Assembly (NCBI RefSeq): GCF_013408175.1 | Contig: NZ_JACBYW010000001.1 | Coordinates: 1-64,000 of the forward strand | Direction: 5' to 3' | DNA from: Actinopolyspora biskrensis | Lineage (GTDB): Bacteria > Actinomycetota > Actinomycetes > Mycobacteriales > Pseudonocardiaceae | DNA: 64,000 bases | Shown here: piece by piece, positions 19,625 to 28,841 of the stretch | How positions within the stretch are numbered: position 1 is the first letter of the stretch | Layout: every line of letters begins with the position of its first letter | Notes under the pieces: generated by a model | The model's database searches: none | What the model was told of the DNA's origin: nothing | Seen by the model: the letters and a program-made list of their open reading frames with translations, nothing else | Made by a program: the position numbers and the translations under genes

Positions 19625-19959
19625 GTGTGGCTCCTCCCGGACCGTGCCGTGGGGACGAGGGATGGTGTCGACCCACGGGTTATCCCTTTCGCAGGCACTG
19701 TAGAACGGTACTTCCCCGGGGCGCGCAGCAGTCCGCTCCGTGTCGTTCGGTTTCCGGCTCGTCACCCGGTGTTGTGCGGACTCCCGGGGTGAGGACCCGC
19801 CGCGGAGCCGGGCTCCCGCCGCGCGGGCTCCCCGGAGGGGGTGCTCCGCGGTGCCGACGTCACCGGGACGGTCAAGTTGGCGGTCGGCGTAGACTGTCCC
19901 CCTCACGTCAGAGTGCGAAGTGCCACCGGGGGACCGGCGCTACTACGAGGATGGTTTGC

Positions 19960-21204
19960 GTGGCCGGACTAGCTGGAGCCTCTCCGTGGAGGACGGGGCT
20001 GCGGACGATTCCGCTCGGCCTCGGGGGGATGCTGGGGGCGGGAGTGTTCGTGGGTCTCTCCCCGGCCGCGGGCACGGCCGGGCGTTGGACCTTGATCGCG
20101 GTGCCGTTGGCCGCGCTCACGGCATGGTGCGCCGTGGTCTCCACTTCGCACCAGTCGGCTTCCTACCGGGGTGCGGGCGCCGCCTACAGCTGTGTGCGGG
20201 ACAAGCTGGGGGTTCTTCCGGGACGTGTGGCAGCGGGCACCGGCCTTTTCGGACATGTCGCCGCCATGGCGGCGATCGCCGGTGCCGTGGCCGAGTACCT
20301 TCCCGCGCCGAACCCGGTGACCACGGCGGTCGTTCTGCTGCTCGTCGTGCTGGTCTCCACGGCGGGGCTGCGTATCCGCGGGCTCTCCGGATGGCTCTGG
20401 TTGGGACTGACCGTGGCGGTGCTGACCGTGGTGGTCACGGCGTGCCTGTCGATCGCTCCCGTTCCGGTGAGCACCGGTGTCGAGCACGGGCCGCTGGCCA
20501 TCACCTCCTCGGCGGGGTTCTTCTTCTTCGCCTTCCTGGGGTTCGAGCGTCTTACGGCTCCGGACGAGGAGCGGGACCGGCACCCCCGCGCGGCGGTGCG
20601 GCGCGGAGCGCTCCTCGGGGTCTCGGCGACGGCGGTCGTGCTGCTGACCGTTTCGTTCGCGGTGGTCCGCCAGCTGGGTGCGGCGCGGTTGGGGCTGTCC
20701 CCCGCTCCACTGCTCGACGCGCTGCGCGCGGCGGACGCCGCCACGCTGACCTCGGGGGTGGGCCTGGGGGCGGCGTTGGCCATGACACCGGTGCTGCTGG
20801 GAGCGCTCGAATCCGGCCGTTCGACCGGGCTGGCCGTGATAGCCGACGGGGAACTGCCCGCTCCGCTGGGACGCCGCGGCGGTAACGGGACTCCGTACCT
20901 GTTCGACCTGGTCCTGGCCGCGGCGGCCGTCGTCCTCGCCCTGTTCGTCGCGCCCGCGGTGGCGACGGGTGTGGCCGCGTGCTGTCTGCTGGTGCACTAC
21001 GCCTTCGTCAACGCCGCGGCCAGGGTGCTGCTGGTCGACGAGTGGACCTGGTCGACGCGGACGGCCTGCCTGGGGATGGGGTTGTCCGTGATTCTGGCGA
21101 TGAGCATGCCCGTGCCTGCGATGTTGTTCACACTGGGGGCGGTGCTGGTTCCGCCGGTGTGCGGTGCCCTGGTCGACCGGACGGGGGCGGCGACGCGTGG
21201 TTGA
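19960..21204 (+). CDS. APC family amino acid permease
   Basis: 414 aa polytopic membrane protein with about 12 hydrophobic segments. Helix 1 carries the APC motif GLGGMLGAGVFVGLSPAAG (unwound substrate-binding helix), and FFFFAFLGFERLTAPDEE fits helix 6 and the following conserved loop. This indicates an amino acid/amine transporter, substrate unknown. GTG at 19960 is preferred: GAGG lies ~9 nt upstream. An ATG at 19951 has the same GAGG directly abutting it. A possible -10 (TAGACT) lies near 19889. Divergent from pepA, so a link to peptide-derived amino acids is plausible. Confidence 0.8.
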   Translation: MAGLAGASPWRTGLRTIPLGLGGMLGAGVFVGLSPAAGTAGRWTLIAVPLAALTAWCAVVSTSHQSASYRGAGAAYSCVRDKLGVLPGRVAAGTGLFGHVAAMAAIAGAVAEYLPAPNPVTTAVVLLLVVLVSTAGLRIRGLSGWLWLGLTVAVLTVVVTACLSIAPVPVSTGVEHGPLAITSSAGFFFFAFLGFERLTAPDEERDRHPRAAVRRGALLGVSATAVVLLTVSFAVVRQLGAARLGLSPAPLLDALRAADAATLTSGVGLGAALAMTPVLLGALESGRSTGLAVIADGELPAPLGRRGGNGTPYLFDLVLAAAAVVLALFVAPAVATGVAACCLLVHYAFVNAAARVLLVDEWTWSTRTACLGMGLSVILAMSMPVPAMLFTLGAVLVPPVCGALVDRTGAATRG

Positions 21205-21403
21205 CCGTCCCGGAAGACTCCTTTCGCGTGCCGTCGTCCGTCTCCCGGGGGAGTCGCCGGGAAATTTCCCGGTCTTCCGCACCTCGCGTGTTCAACCGGA
21301 CACCGAACGGGGCCGCAATGGTCGTGCACCCGACATTGAAAACGGATGAAACTCGGAAGGCCAACTTTTCCCGGTCCGGTTTCCACTGCTCTCGAGGGCG
21401 CGA

Positions 21404-21409
21404 TACGGT
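21404..21409 (+). promoter_or_regulatory. -10 element (TACGGT), leaderless ilvE start
   Basis: TACGGT ends 6 nt before the ATG at 21416. Confidence 0.5.
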
Positions 21410-21415
21410 ACGCGC

Positions 21416-22519
21416 ATGAACCAACCCCTCTCGTTCTCCCGGACCGAAAACCCGCAACCGGCAAGTGCCGAGCACCGTGCTCAGGTACTGGAGAATCCCG
21501 GATTCGGGAAGTACTTCACCGATCACATGGTCACGATCGGGTGGAGCTCCGAGAAGGGGTGGCACGACGCGCGCCTGGAGCCGTATCACTCGATCGATCT
21601 GGACCCGGCGACAACGGTGCTGCACTACGGGCAGGCGATCTTCGAGGGACTGAAGGCCTACCGCCAACCCGACGGTTCGGTCGCCTCCTTCCGGCCGGAG
21701 GCCAACGCGACCAGGTTCAGGGACTCGGCCCGCAGGCTGGCCATGCCCGAACTTCCCGAGGAGACCTTCCTCGACTCGCTCCGCGAACTGGTGAGCGTGG
21801 ACAAGCAGTGGGTTCCGGAAGAGGGAGAGAGCTCGCTGTACCTGCGGCCGTTCATGATCTCCACGGAGCAGACGCTCGGGGTGAACAGGCCCGCGGGCAG
21901 CTACCTCTACGCCCTGATCGCCTCCCCGGCCGGTTCCTACTTCACGGGCGGCATCAAACCCGTGACGGTCTGGCTCAGCCACGAGTACGTCCGCGCGAGC
22001 CCGGGGGGAACGGGCGCCGCCAAGTTCGCGGGCAACTACGCCGCCTCGTTCGTCGCGCAGGCCCAGGCCGCGGAGATGGGATGCGACCAGGTCGTCTGGT
22101 TGGACGCCGTGGAGCGCCGTTCCGTCGAGGAGATGGGCGGGATGAACCTGTTCTTCGTGTTCGGCTCCGGTGACCGGGCGCGGCTGGTCACTCCCGAACT
22201 GACCGGGAGCCTGCTGCCCGGGGTCACCCGCTCCTCGTTGCTCAGCCTCGGCGAGAAGCTGGGGGTCGAAGTCGAACAGCGGCGTGTGACCACCGACGAA
22301 TGGGAGGCCAAGGCCGCTTCCGGTGAGCTGACCGAGGTGTTCGCCTGCGGCACCGCCGCCGTGATCACCCCGGTGGGCAGGGTCAAGCACCGCGACGGCG
22401 AGTTCACCATCGCCGACGGGAAGCCGGGCGAGCTGACGATGAAGCTTCGTGAGCAGCTGACCGGGATTCAGTACGGCAAGCTCGCCGACCCGGAGGGGTG
22501 GATGAGTCAGCTGGCCTGA
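21416..22519 (+). CDS. ilvE: Branched-chain amino acid aminotransferase
   Basis: 367 aa, fold-type IV PLP enzyme that interconverts Leu/Ile/Val and their 2-oxo acids. The PLP lysine is Lys203 in [15 protein letters not shown]. Other features are [13 protein letters not shown] near residue 72, [12 protein letters not shown], and the C-terminal [12 protein letters not shown] phosphate cup. The ATG at 21416 follows a -10 box by 6 nt, suggesting a leaderless mRNA. Ortholog position Rv2210c. Confidence 0.95.
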   Translation: MNQPLSFSRTENPQPASAEHRAQVLENPGFGKYFTDHMVTIGWSSEKGWHDARLEPYHSIDLDPATTVLHYGQAIFEGLKAYRQPDGSVASFRPEANATRFRDSARRLAMPELPEETFLDSLRELVSVDKQWVPEEGESSLYLRPFMISTEQTLGVNRPAGSYLYALIASPAGSYFTGGIKPVTVWLSHEYVRASPGGTGAAKFAGNYAASFVAQAQAAEMGCDQVVWLDAVERRSVEEMGGMNLFFVFGSGDRARLVTPELTGSLLPGVTRSSLLSLGEKLGVEVEQRRVTTDEWEAKAASGELTEVFACGTAAVITPVGRVKHRDGEFTIADGKPGELTMKLREQLTGIQYGKLADPEGWMSQLA

Positions 22520-22721
22520 CCGGCCCGGTGAGGTGGCGTGCTCGCGAGAGCGCACGCGGGGAGAGGTCGCGGTGGCGCCGGTTGTTCCGGGGGCTCCGGC
22601 GCCGGGAGCGCCCGATTGCCGGGCTCGGCTCGGGCCGGGCCTCTTCTTTTGGACGGCGACTGTCGGAGGTACGGAGTAGTTTCCTCCTCGAGGAACAGCG
22701 CACTCTGCCTCGGAGGTCGTC

Positions 22722-23813
22722 GTGTCGGTGTCGATACTGCTCGTTATCGGAACCAGGAAGGGCTTGTGGCTGGCACGCGGGAACACCGGTAGCGGCGAGT
22801 GGGAAGTGACCGGCCCGCAGCTGCCCACGACGGAGGTCTCCGCCGTGGCCGTCGACAAGCGCTCGTCCCCGCGCGTGCTGATCGGCGCCGAGAGCCCTCA
22901 TTTCGGCCCGAGCCTGCTCACCAGTGACGACCTGGGAAGCACCTGGCGGGAACCGGAGCGCGCTCCGGTTGCCTTCCCCGGCGACACCGGAGCCGCGCTG
23001 AGGAGGGTCTGGCAGATCGCGCCCGCGAGCGAGTCCGAACCCGGTGTCGTCTACGCGGGAACGGAACCGTCCGCGCTGTTCCGCTCCGAGGACTGGGGCG
23101 AGAACTACGAACTGGTGCGGGGACTGTGGCACCATCCGCATCGCGAGCACTGGTTCCCCGGCGGGGGAGGGCAGGCCGTGCACACGGTGCTGCCGGACCC
23201 GCGGGACAACGGGCGCGTGGTCGTGGGGATGTCCACCGGCGGGGTGTACCGGACCGAGGACGGCGGTGCGAGCTGGCGACCGGCGAACACGGGAATCAGC
23301 GCCCAGTTCATGCCGGACGACGAGTACCCGGAGTTCGGTCAGTGCGTGCACAAGGTGGCGCGCAACGCGGTGGCCCCCGACCGGTTCTACCTGCAGAACC
23401 ACCACGGTGTGTACCGCAGCGATGACGGGACGGACACCTGGGAGTCCATCGCCGACGGACTGCCCTGCGATTTCGGTTTCCCGATAGCCGTCGACCCCGC
23501 GGACCCGGACGTCGTCTACTCCTTCCCGCTCGTCGCCGCCGAGAACCGGTTCCCCCCGGACGGACGCTGTCGGGTCTACCGCAGTGAGGACGCCGGGCGT
23601 ACCTGGAACGGGTCCGCTCGGGGCCTGCCCGCGGAGGGGTTCTGGTCCGCGGTTATGCGCGACGCCCTGTGCCTCGACGACGCCGACCCCGCCGGCGTGT
23701 ACTTCGGTTCCCGCTCGGGTGAGGTGTACGCGAGCTTCGACCGGGGTGAGAGCTGGTCCCGGGTGGCCGCGCACCTGCCCGATGTGCTCTCCCTCCGCGC
23801 CGCGGTCCTCTGA
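22722..23813 (+). CDS. BNR/Asp-box repeat protein (sialidase-like beta-propeller)
   Basis: 363 aa with no signal peptide. At least six Asp-box-like S-x-D-x-G-x-x-W repeats are visible (TSDDLGSTW, RSEDWGENY, RTEDGGASW, RSDDGTDTW, RSEDAGRTW, SFDRGESW), giving a six-bladed propeller. It is usually annotated as exo-alpha-sialidase or YVTN/BNR protein, but the catalytic Arg triad of true sialidases is not evident and the N-terminus (SILLVIGTRKGLWLARG) suggests a cytosolic member. The GTG at 22722 has CGGAGG upstream. The next gene, 11 bp downstream, encodes a sulfur-carrier-like protein, so the two are probably co-transcribed. Confidence 0.8.
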   Translation: MSVSILLVIGTRKGLWLARGNTGSGEWEVTGPQLPTTEVSAVAVDKRSSPRVLIGAESPHFGPSLLTSDDLGSTWREPERAPVAFPGDTGAALRRVWQIAPASESEPGVVYAGTEPSALFRSEDWGENYELVRGLWHHPHREHWFPGGGGQAVHTVLPDPRDNGRVVVGMSTGGVYRTEDGGASWRPANTGISAQFMPDDEYPEFGQCVHKVARNAVAPDRFYLQNHHGVYRSDDGTDTWESIADGLPCDFGFPIAVDPADPDVVYSFPLVAAENRFPPDGRCRVYRSEDAGRTWNGSARGLPAEGFWSAVMRDALCLDDADPAGVYFGSRSGEVYASFDRGESWSRVAAHLPDVLSLRAAVL

Positions 23814-23824
23814 GAGGAGACGGG

Positions 23825-24139
23825 ATGTCGGTCGATCCGCACGAGGGGAACCGGGCGCGAGTCACGCTGCGTCTGCCGCGGATGCTGCACGCGAACGCCG
23901 GGGGAGTCGGCAGTCTGCGAGTCACGCTCACCGACGGGGGGACGCTGGGAAGCCTGTTGAACGAGCTCGCCCGGACGCGTCCGGCGCTCGAACGCAAGCT
24001 GCGGGACGAGGCCGGGACGTTGCGGCGCCACGTCAACTTCTACGTCGACGGGGAGGAGTGCCGTGCGTTGCGGGGAATCGACACCGTGCTGCGCGACGGC
24101 GGGGAGGTGCGCGTGGTCCCCTCCGTGGCCGGTGGTTGA
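23825..24139 (+). CDS. MoaD/ThiS family ubiquitin-like sulfur carrier
   Basis: 104 aa beta-grasp protein ending in the diagnostic Gly-Gly (VVPSVAGG), the site that is adenylated and thiocarboxylated in MoaD/ThiS proteins. The core VTLRLPRML...GSLRVTLTDGGTLGSLL and FYVDGEECRALRGIDTVLRDGGEVRVVP is typical. A GAGGAG ribosome binding site precedes the ATG. Located 11 bp after the BNR protein, forming a two-gene unit. No moeB/thiF-like activating enzyme or sulfurtransferase is in the window. The acceptor pathway is unknown. Confidence 0.85.
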   Translation: MSVDPHEGNRARVTLRLPRMLHANAGGVGSLRVTLTDGGTLGSLLNELARTRPALERKLRDEAGTLRRHVNFYVDGEECRALRGIDTVLRDGGEVRVVPSVAGG

Positions 24140-24204
24140 GCTCGGTGCGCGGCGTGGAGCTTCCGCCGCCCGCACCGCCCCGCGGACCGAGCCGGCGGAG
24201 TTCC

Positions 24205-24957
24205 CTACTGGGACGGGCCCAGGGTGCACAGGGCGAGGACCAGGGTGGTGCCGAGTTCGCTGGAGGCACCGAGCACGTCCCCCGTGATCCCGCCGAACCT
24301 GCGGTGCGCGTGCTCGCGGAGCAGCCAGAGCGCGCACCCCGTGAGCAGCACGGCCGCGGCGCCCACCCACCACGTTCTCCAGGTGGCGGCGCCCCCCGCC
24401 AGCAGCAGCACTCCCCACCAGACGGCCGTGGTGCCGCGGGACTGCGATCCGGCGACCAGCGCACCCATGCCGTCCGGGCGGGCCGCGGGAACGTTTTTCC
24501 CGCAGCACAGCTGGAAAGCGGCTCTCCCGACCGCGCAGGCGAGCACGACGACTCCCCACTGCCCGCTCGTCGCCGCGTGGGCCAGCCCCGTGGCCTGGAT
24601 ACCGACCACGAGGACCACGGCCATGACGGCGAAGGGGCCGGTGCTGCCGTCGCGCATCACCGAGAGGGCCCGTTCGGCGGATCCGTAGCAGCCGAGCCCG
24701 TCGACCGTGTCGGCCAGCCCGTCGATGTGCATACCGCGGGTGACCAGCGCCAGGGCCGCGGTCGTGACGAGACCGGCGAGCAGTGCGGGGGAGCCCAGGG
24801 CGAGCAGCGCCCACAGCGACGCGGCCGCGAACCCGCCCAGGGCGGCCCCGACCAGCGGGGCGAGCGAGACGGCCCGCCCACCGGTTCGTTCGTCGACGCC
24901 GTCGACCCGAACGGGGAGTACCGTGAGCCAGGCCAGCGCCAGGCGAAGACCTCGCAC
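24205..24957 (-). CDS. cobS: Adenosylcobinamide-GDP ribazoletransferase (cobalamin synthase)
   Basis: 250 aa membrane protein that joins GDP-cobinamide to alpha-ribazole (phosphate). The metal-binding motif HIDGLADTVDGLG (residues ~79-91) and the FAVMAVVL and GRAAFQLCC segments are typical. Several hydrophobic helices are present. The GTG at 24957 lies 4 nt after the cobT stop, indicating translational coupling. The open frame upstream is cobT antisense shadow. Confidence 0.92.
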   Translation of the reverse strand: MRGLRLALAWLTVLPVRVDGVDERTGGRAVSLAPLVGAALGGFAAASLWALLALGSPALLAGLVTTAALALVTRGMHIDGLADTVDGLGCYGSAERALSVMRDGSTGPFAVMAVVLVVGIQATGLAHAATSGQWGVVVLACAVGRAAFQLCCGKNVPAARPDGMGALVAGSQSRGTTAVWWGVLLLAGGAATWRTWWVGAAAVLLTGCALWLLREHAHRRFGGITGDVLGASSELGTTLVLALCTLGPSQ

Positions 24958-24961
24958 GCGT

Positions 24962-26122
24962 TCAGCCCTCCGCGTCGGAGGTGGCCTCGGTCCGCCCGGT
25001 CGCTTCGTCCTCCGTCGGCCCCCGTATCCCGGCCTGTTCGAACGTGGACATCTCGGCGAGGACGCGCACGGCCGCGTTGACCACGGGAAGGGCGGCCATC
25101 GCGCCGGATCCCTCACCGAGCCGCATGTCCATGTCGAGAACGGGGCGCAGATCGAGGTGGTCGAGCACGATCGCGGCGGCGGGCTCGACGGAGCGGTGCC
25201 CGGCCAGCCACCACCGCACGGCTCCCGGAGCGAGCTCCTCCGCCACCATCGCCGCGGATCCGACCACCATCCCGTCGAGGATCACCGGGGTGCTCCGGGC
25301 GGAGGCCTGGGCGAGGAAACCGGCCATCGCGGCCAGATCCGCTCCTCCCGAGGTGCGCAGCAGGGCCAGCGGGTCGTCGGCGACCTTGCGGGCCCGGCGC
25401 AGGCCGTCCCGGACGGCCGCGGTCTTGCGGATCCACGCCGTGTCGTCGATACCGGTGCCGCGTCCCACAACGGCCACCGGTTCACTCGCGGTGAGCGCGG
25501 CGATGAGCACGGCCGCGGGGGTGGTGTTCCCTATGCCCATCTCGCCCGCGATCAGCAGGTCCGCTCCCGCGTCGATCTCCTCGTCGGCCAGCGTTCGCCC
25601 CGCGAGCACGGCGGAACGGACCTCCTGCTCGGTGAGGGCGTCCTCCACGTCCAGCGAGCCGGATGACCGGCGGATCTTGTGCGCCGAGACCGTCTCCTCC
25701 GTGGCACCGTCCACGGCGATGTCGACGACCCGGACCCCGGCTCCCGCGTTGGCGGCCAACGCGTTGATCGCGGCTCCTCCGGAGCGGATGTTGGACACCA
25801 TCTGCGTGGTGACCTCGCTCGGGTAGGCGGAGACTCCGCTGCGGGCGATGCCGTGGTCCCCGGCGAAGACGACCGCCCGGGGACGGGTGAACCGGCGCGG
25901 GGGGCAGCTGCCCTGCCTGGCGGCGACCCACACGCCGAGCTCCTCCATCCTGCCGAGTGAACCGGCCGGCTTGGTGAGCTCGTCGTGCCGCGCGACGGCC
26001 CGGCGGTGTGCCTGGTCGTCGGGTGACGGCACCGCGCCGAACTCGACAGGCGGCTGGTCCGGGGCGTCCACCTGTTCTCCGGTCGGGGAATCCGCCGACT
26101 GCGAATCGGGCACCGTGGACAA
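24962..26122 (-). CDS. cobT: Nicotinate-nucleotide--dimethylbenzimidazole phosphoribosyltransferase
   Basis: 386 aa. Makes alpha-ribazole phosphate, the lower ligand of cobalamin. Conserved blocks are [63 protein letters not shown], and the catalytic glutamate in MRLGEGSGA. The N-terminal ~35 residues are an acidic extension. The start is a TTG at 26122 with a strong GGAGG 6 nt upstream. Operon with cobS (4-nt gap). Confidence 0.95.
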   Translation of the reverse strand: MSTVPDSQSADSPTGEQVDAPDQPPVEFGAVPSPDDQAHRRAVARHDELTKPAGSLGRMEELGVWVAARQGSCPPRRFTRPRAVVFAGDHGIARSGVSAYPSEVTTQMVSNIRSGGAAINALAANAGAGVRVVDIAVDGATEETVSAHKIRRSSGSLDVEDALTEQEVRSAVLAGRTLADEEIDAGADLLIAGEMGIGNTTPAAVLIAALTASEPVAVVGRGTGIDDTAWIRKTAAVRDGLRRARKVADDPLALLRTSGGADLAAMAGFLAQASARSTPVILDGMVVGSAAMVAEELAPGAVRWWLAGHRSVEPAAAIVLDHLDLRPVLDMDMRLGEGSGAMAALPVVNAAVRVLAEMSTFEQAGIRGPTEDEATGRTEATSDAEG

Positions 26123-26228
26123 GCCTTACCTCCGTAATCGTTCGGCCGGAGCGACACACCACCGGGGTGCGGGACGACGATGCTCACTGCATCGGGGGAA
26201 AGTGCGTGCTCGCGACGCTGGATCCGTC

Positions 26229-26247
26229 GACTCACCGTAGGTGAGTC
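26229..26247. terminator. Short hairpin after cobU
   Basis: 8-bp perfect stem GACTCACC/GGTGAGTC with a 3-nt loop, immediately past the cobU stop and upstream of the cobT leader. No T-run. Confidence 0.4.
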
Positions 26248-26249
26248 AC

Positions 26250-26807
26250 TCAGCGTAGCCGAAGGGGCATTCCAGCGACCAACAGCGAGACCTCGTCGCA
26301 GAGTTCGGCCAAGCCGGCGTTGAGCGCGCCGAGCTCGTCGCGGAACAGCCTCGCCGAGCGGGTCGCCGGGACCACGCCCAGGCCGACCTCGGCGGAAACG
26401 ACGACCAGGCGGGCCGAGCAGGCTCCGCAGGCACGCAGCAGCTCGGCACGGTGCTCCTCGGCGTCCCGCAGCGCCGCGCGGTCGCGTTCCCAGGCCCCCG
26501 CGTCGTCCAGCACCCCCGTCAGCCAGGTGGCGAGGTCGTCGACCAGCACCGGCGGTTCGGACTCGTCCACGGAGCCGAGGAAGGCGGCGAGGTCACCCGG
26601 AGCGGGGACCTCCACCGTGCGCCACGACTCGGGGCGGCGTGCGACGTGCTCCGCGATGCGCTCGTTCCACTCGGCGTCCTCCGGATCCCGCCTGGCCGTG
26701 GCCACGTAGGTGGCGGCGGCGGTGCCGGAGAGCAACCCCTCGGCGTGGGCCGACTTGCCCGAGCGGGCGCCGCCGAGGACGAGCGCGCGCCGCGGCCCCT
26801 CGGTCAC
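26250..26807 (-). CDS. cobU: Adenosylcobinamide kinase/adenosylcobinamide-phosphate guanylyltransferase
   Basis: 185 aa bifunctional kinase/guanylyltransferase of the nucleotide-loop pathway. P-loop RALVLGGARSGKSAHAE at the N-terminus, then YVATARRD, the guanylylated-His segment RIAEHVARRPESWRTVE, VLVDDLATWL, and VVSAEVGLGVVP. The GTG at 26807 overlaps the stop of the upstream aldo/keto reductase (GTGA), so translation is probably coupled. With cobT and cobS this completes the lower-ligand assembly set except cobC and cbiB. Confidence 0.93.
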   Translation of the reverse strand: MTEGPRRALVLGGARSGKSAHAEGLLSGTAAATYVATARRDPEDAEWNERIAEHVARRPESWRTVEVPAPGDLAAFLGSVDESEPPVLVDDLATWLTGVLDDAGAWERDRAALRDAEEHRAELLRACGACSARLVVVSAEVGLGVVPATRSARLFRDELGALNAGLAELCDEVSLLVAGMPLRLR

Positions 26808-27790
26808 GGCGTCCTCGTTTGCCGGGGGTCCGTTTCCGCGACGTGCCCGATCACCTCGTCGATCCTGTCGAGCACGTCCTGCTCGAGCGTCACTCCCGCG
26901 GCCCGCGCGTTGTCGGTGACCTGCTCGGGCCGGGAGGCCCCGATGATGGCGGCCGAGACGTTGGAGTTCTGCAGCACCCAGGCCACAGCCAGCTGCGCCA
27001 TGGACAGTCCCAGCTCGTTCGCGATCGGTTTGAGCTGTTGCACCGGCTCGAGCACGTCGTCGCGCATCCACCGGGAGATCGTGTCGGCTCCGCCCGCGGA
27101 ATCGGTGGCCCTGGACCCGGTGGGAGCGGCCTGCCCCGGCGCGTACTTGCCGCTCAACACGCCCTGCGCGACGGGGGACCACACGATCTGCCCCATGCCC
27201 GCTCGTTCGGAGGCCGGGATGACCTGCGGTTCGATCACACGCCACAGCATCGAGTACTGCGGTTGGTTGGACACCAGCGGGACCCGCAGCTCACGGGCCA
27301 GCTCCGCGGCGCGGATGATCTGCTCGGCGTTCCACTCCGAAACCCCGATGTAGAGCGCCTTGCCCTGCCGGACGAGGTCGGCGAAGGCGGTCATGGTCTC
27401 TTCCAGCGGAACGGTCCGGTCGAACCTGTGAGCCTGGTAGAGGTCCACGTAGTCGGTCTGCAGCCTGCGCAGCGAGGCCTCGCAGGACTCCATGATGTGC
27501 TTGCGTCCGAGGCCCCGGTCGTTGGGACCGTGGCCGGTGGGGAAGAAGACCTTGGTGAACAGCTCGACGCTCTCCCGGCGTACCCCGGACAGCGCCCGGC
27601 CGAGCACGGACTCCGCTCTGGTGGCTGCGTACACATCGGCGGTGTCGAACGTCGTGATGCCCTCGTCGAGGGCGGTCAGCACGCACGCCTGCGCCTGCTC
27701 ATCCTCGACCTGTGAACCGTGTGTCAGCCAGTTGCCGTAGGCGATCTCGCTGATGTTGAGACCGCTTCGGCCGAGTCGACGAAACTCCAT
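26804..27790 (-). CDS. Aldo/keto reductase (voltage-gated K+ channel beta subunit-like)
   Basis: 328 aa TIM-barrel NADPH oxidoreductase. Catalytic tetrad elements are FDTADVYAA (Asp, Tyr), the Lys in ELFTKVFFPTG, and the His in DLYQAHRFD. Cofactor-binding segments are IGVSEWNAEQI, SNQPQYSML, WSPVAQGVLSGKY and IIGASRPEQV. The group resembles the KCNAB-like AKRs. It is leaderless by the TAGGCT box 6 nt before the ATG. The 3' end overlaps cobU by 4 bp; no known role in cobalamin synthesis, so the coupling may be fortuitous. Confidence 0.9.
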   Translation of the reverse strand: MEFRRLGRSGLNISEIAYGNWLTHGSQVEDEQAQACVLTALDEGITTFDTADVYAATRAESVLGRALSGVRRESVELFTKVFFPTGHGPNDRGLGRKHIMESCEASLRRLQTDYVDLYQAHRFDRTVPLEETMTAFADLVRQGKALYIGVSEWNAEQIIRAAELARELRVPLVSNQPQYSMLWRVIEPQVIPASERAGMGQIVWSPVAQGVLSGKYAPGQAAPTGSRATDSAGGADTISRWMRDDVLEPVQQLKPIANELGLSMAQLAVAWVLQNSNVSAAIIGASRPEQVTDNARAAGVTLEQDVLDRIDEVIGHVAETDPRQTRTP

Positions 27791-27796
27791 GCGAGC

Positions 27797-27802
27797 AGCC
27801 TA
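27797..27802 (-). promoter_or_regulatory. -10 element (TAGGCT), leaderless start
   Basis: TAGGCT on the minus strand ends 6 nt before the ATG at 27790. Confidence 0.5.
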
Positions 27803-27932
27803 GATCGAACAAGAACGCGGGACCAACCCGCGTGACCGAATCCCCGGTGGGCTCGATCACGAGTCCCCGGGCGGACGAGCCGCTCCGCCCGGAGGACGGG
27901 GCCCGCGTGCGCCCGGGGACCGTGGTGGTCGA

Positions 27933-28568
27933 TCAACCGATCTTCGCGGCGTCCTTGGTGGTGACCCTGGGGCGGGGAACCCGCAGTTTGCGCAGCTGCA
28001 TCGCCCGGATGAACGCGTACCACCCCAGGCTGAGCGGTTTCTCCCCGGACTCGGGGAACTTCGCCCGCACCTGTTTGTTGACCACCCTGCCGAGCATGAT
28101 GCCCTCGAAGACCATCGTCACCAGCAGTGCCAGGCAGAACACCGTGGCCGCCTGCTCCAGCAGCGGGTTCCGGAGCAGCGTCACGGCGAAGACGATCAGC
28201 ACCAGCGGCATGAACAGCCCCATCAGGTGTCTGCGGGAGTCCACGAGGTCGCGTACGTGGGCCCGCACCGGTCCGCGGTCGCGCTGCATCAGATAGCGGT
28301 CGTCCCCGGCCATCATCCTTTCGCGCCGTTCCGCCGCCGCTTTGCGCCTCTCGGGCTTGTTGCGGCGCATTCGCTTGAACGCTTCGCGCTGGGTCCGCGG
28401 CGGGGGCGGGACAGGTCCGCGTTTCCCGCCCTCGGCCTCGCGTCGTTTCGGGGTCGGCCTGCCCTTCGGCCGGGTGGGATCGCCCGCTTCCCTGCGCGTC
28501 GCCTGTTCGTCCCCGTCGTTGTCGACGGTGGCGGTCTGTTCGGCACTGTTGCGACGGAGGAACTTCAC
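27933..28568 (-). CDS. DUF3043 family membrane protein
   Basis: 211 aa. A long basic N-terminal region (KGRPTPKRREAEGGKRG, then RERMMAGDDRYLMQRDRGPVR) is followed by two transmembrane segments (MGLFMPLVLIVFAVTLLRN and AATVFCLALLVTMVFEGIML) and a basic tail. This arrangement matches DUF3043, present beside the HesB/IscA gene in many actinobacteria. Function unknown. The GTG at 28568 lies 6 nt after a TACGCT box. Confidence 0.85.
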   Translation of the reverse strand: MKFLRRNSAEQTATVDNDGDEQATRREAGDPTRPKGRPTPKRREAEGGKRGPVPPPPRTQREAFKRMRRNKPERRKAAAERRERMMAGDDRYLMQRDRGPVRAHVRDLVDSRRHLMGLFMPLVLIVFAVTLLRNPLLEQAATVFCLALLVTMVFEGIMLGRVVNKQVRAKFPESGEKPLSLGWYAFIRAMQLRKLRVPRPRVTTKDAAKIG

Positions 28569-28574
28569 ACCACC

Positions 28575-28580
28575 AGCGTA
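28575..28580 (-). promoter_or_regulatory. -10 element (TACGCT), leaderless start
   Basis: TACGCT on the minus strand ends 6 nt before the GTG at 28568. Confidence 0.5.
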
Positions 28581-28841
28581 AGCGACACCGCACGCGCGCT
28601 GAATAAGGAGTCAGGGCGAGTTTCCGCTGCGGCTCGTTTCCGGCGTGGTCCGGGACTGCCCCCCGCTGCGGTCGTGTGCACGGTGCCGATCGACCCCGGT
28701 TTTCCGCGCGTACCATGTGAGGTAGTGCCCGAGGGTGTCACAATCGGCCGTGCGCGGGTTGGCCCGCGGGAATACTCGCACTTACCGTGACGGTTGAGGT
28801 CGCGGGAACCTGCCAGCAGCCGCAAACCGCAAGGGAGAGCC

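Noticed and set aside
22520-22721. Another copy of the dispersed repeat after ilvE
   Set aside because: Only short GC-rich resemblance (GAGAGC, GGTGGCG); no block of 20 or more identical nucleotides.
26123-26249. Cobalamin riboswitch before cobT
   Set aside because: Only 127 bp is available and no B12-box-like sequence is present.
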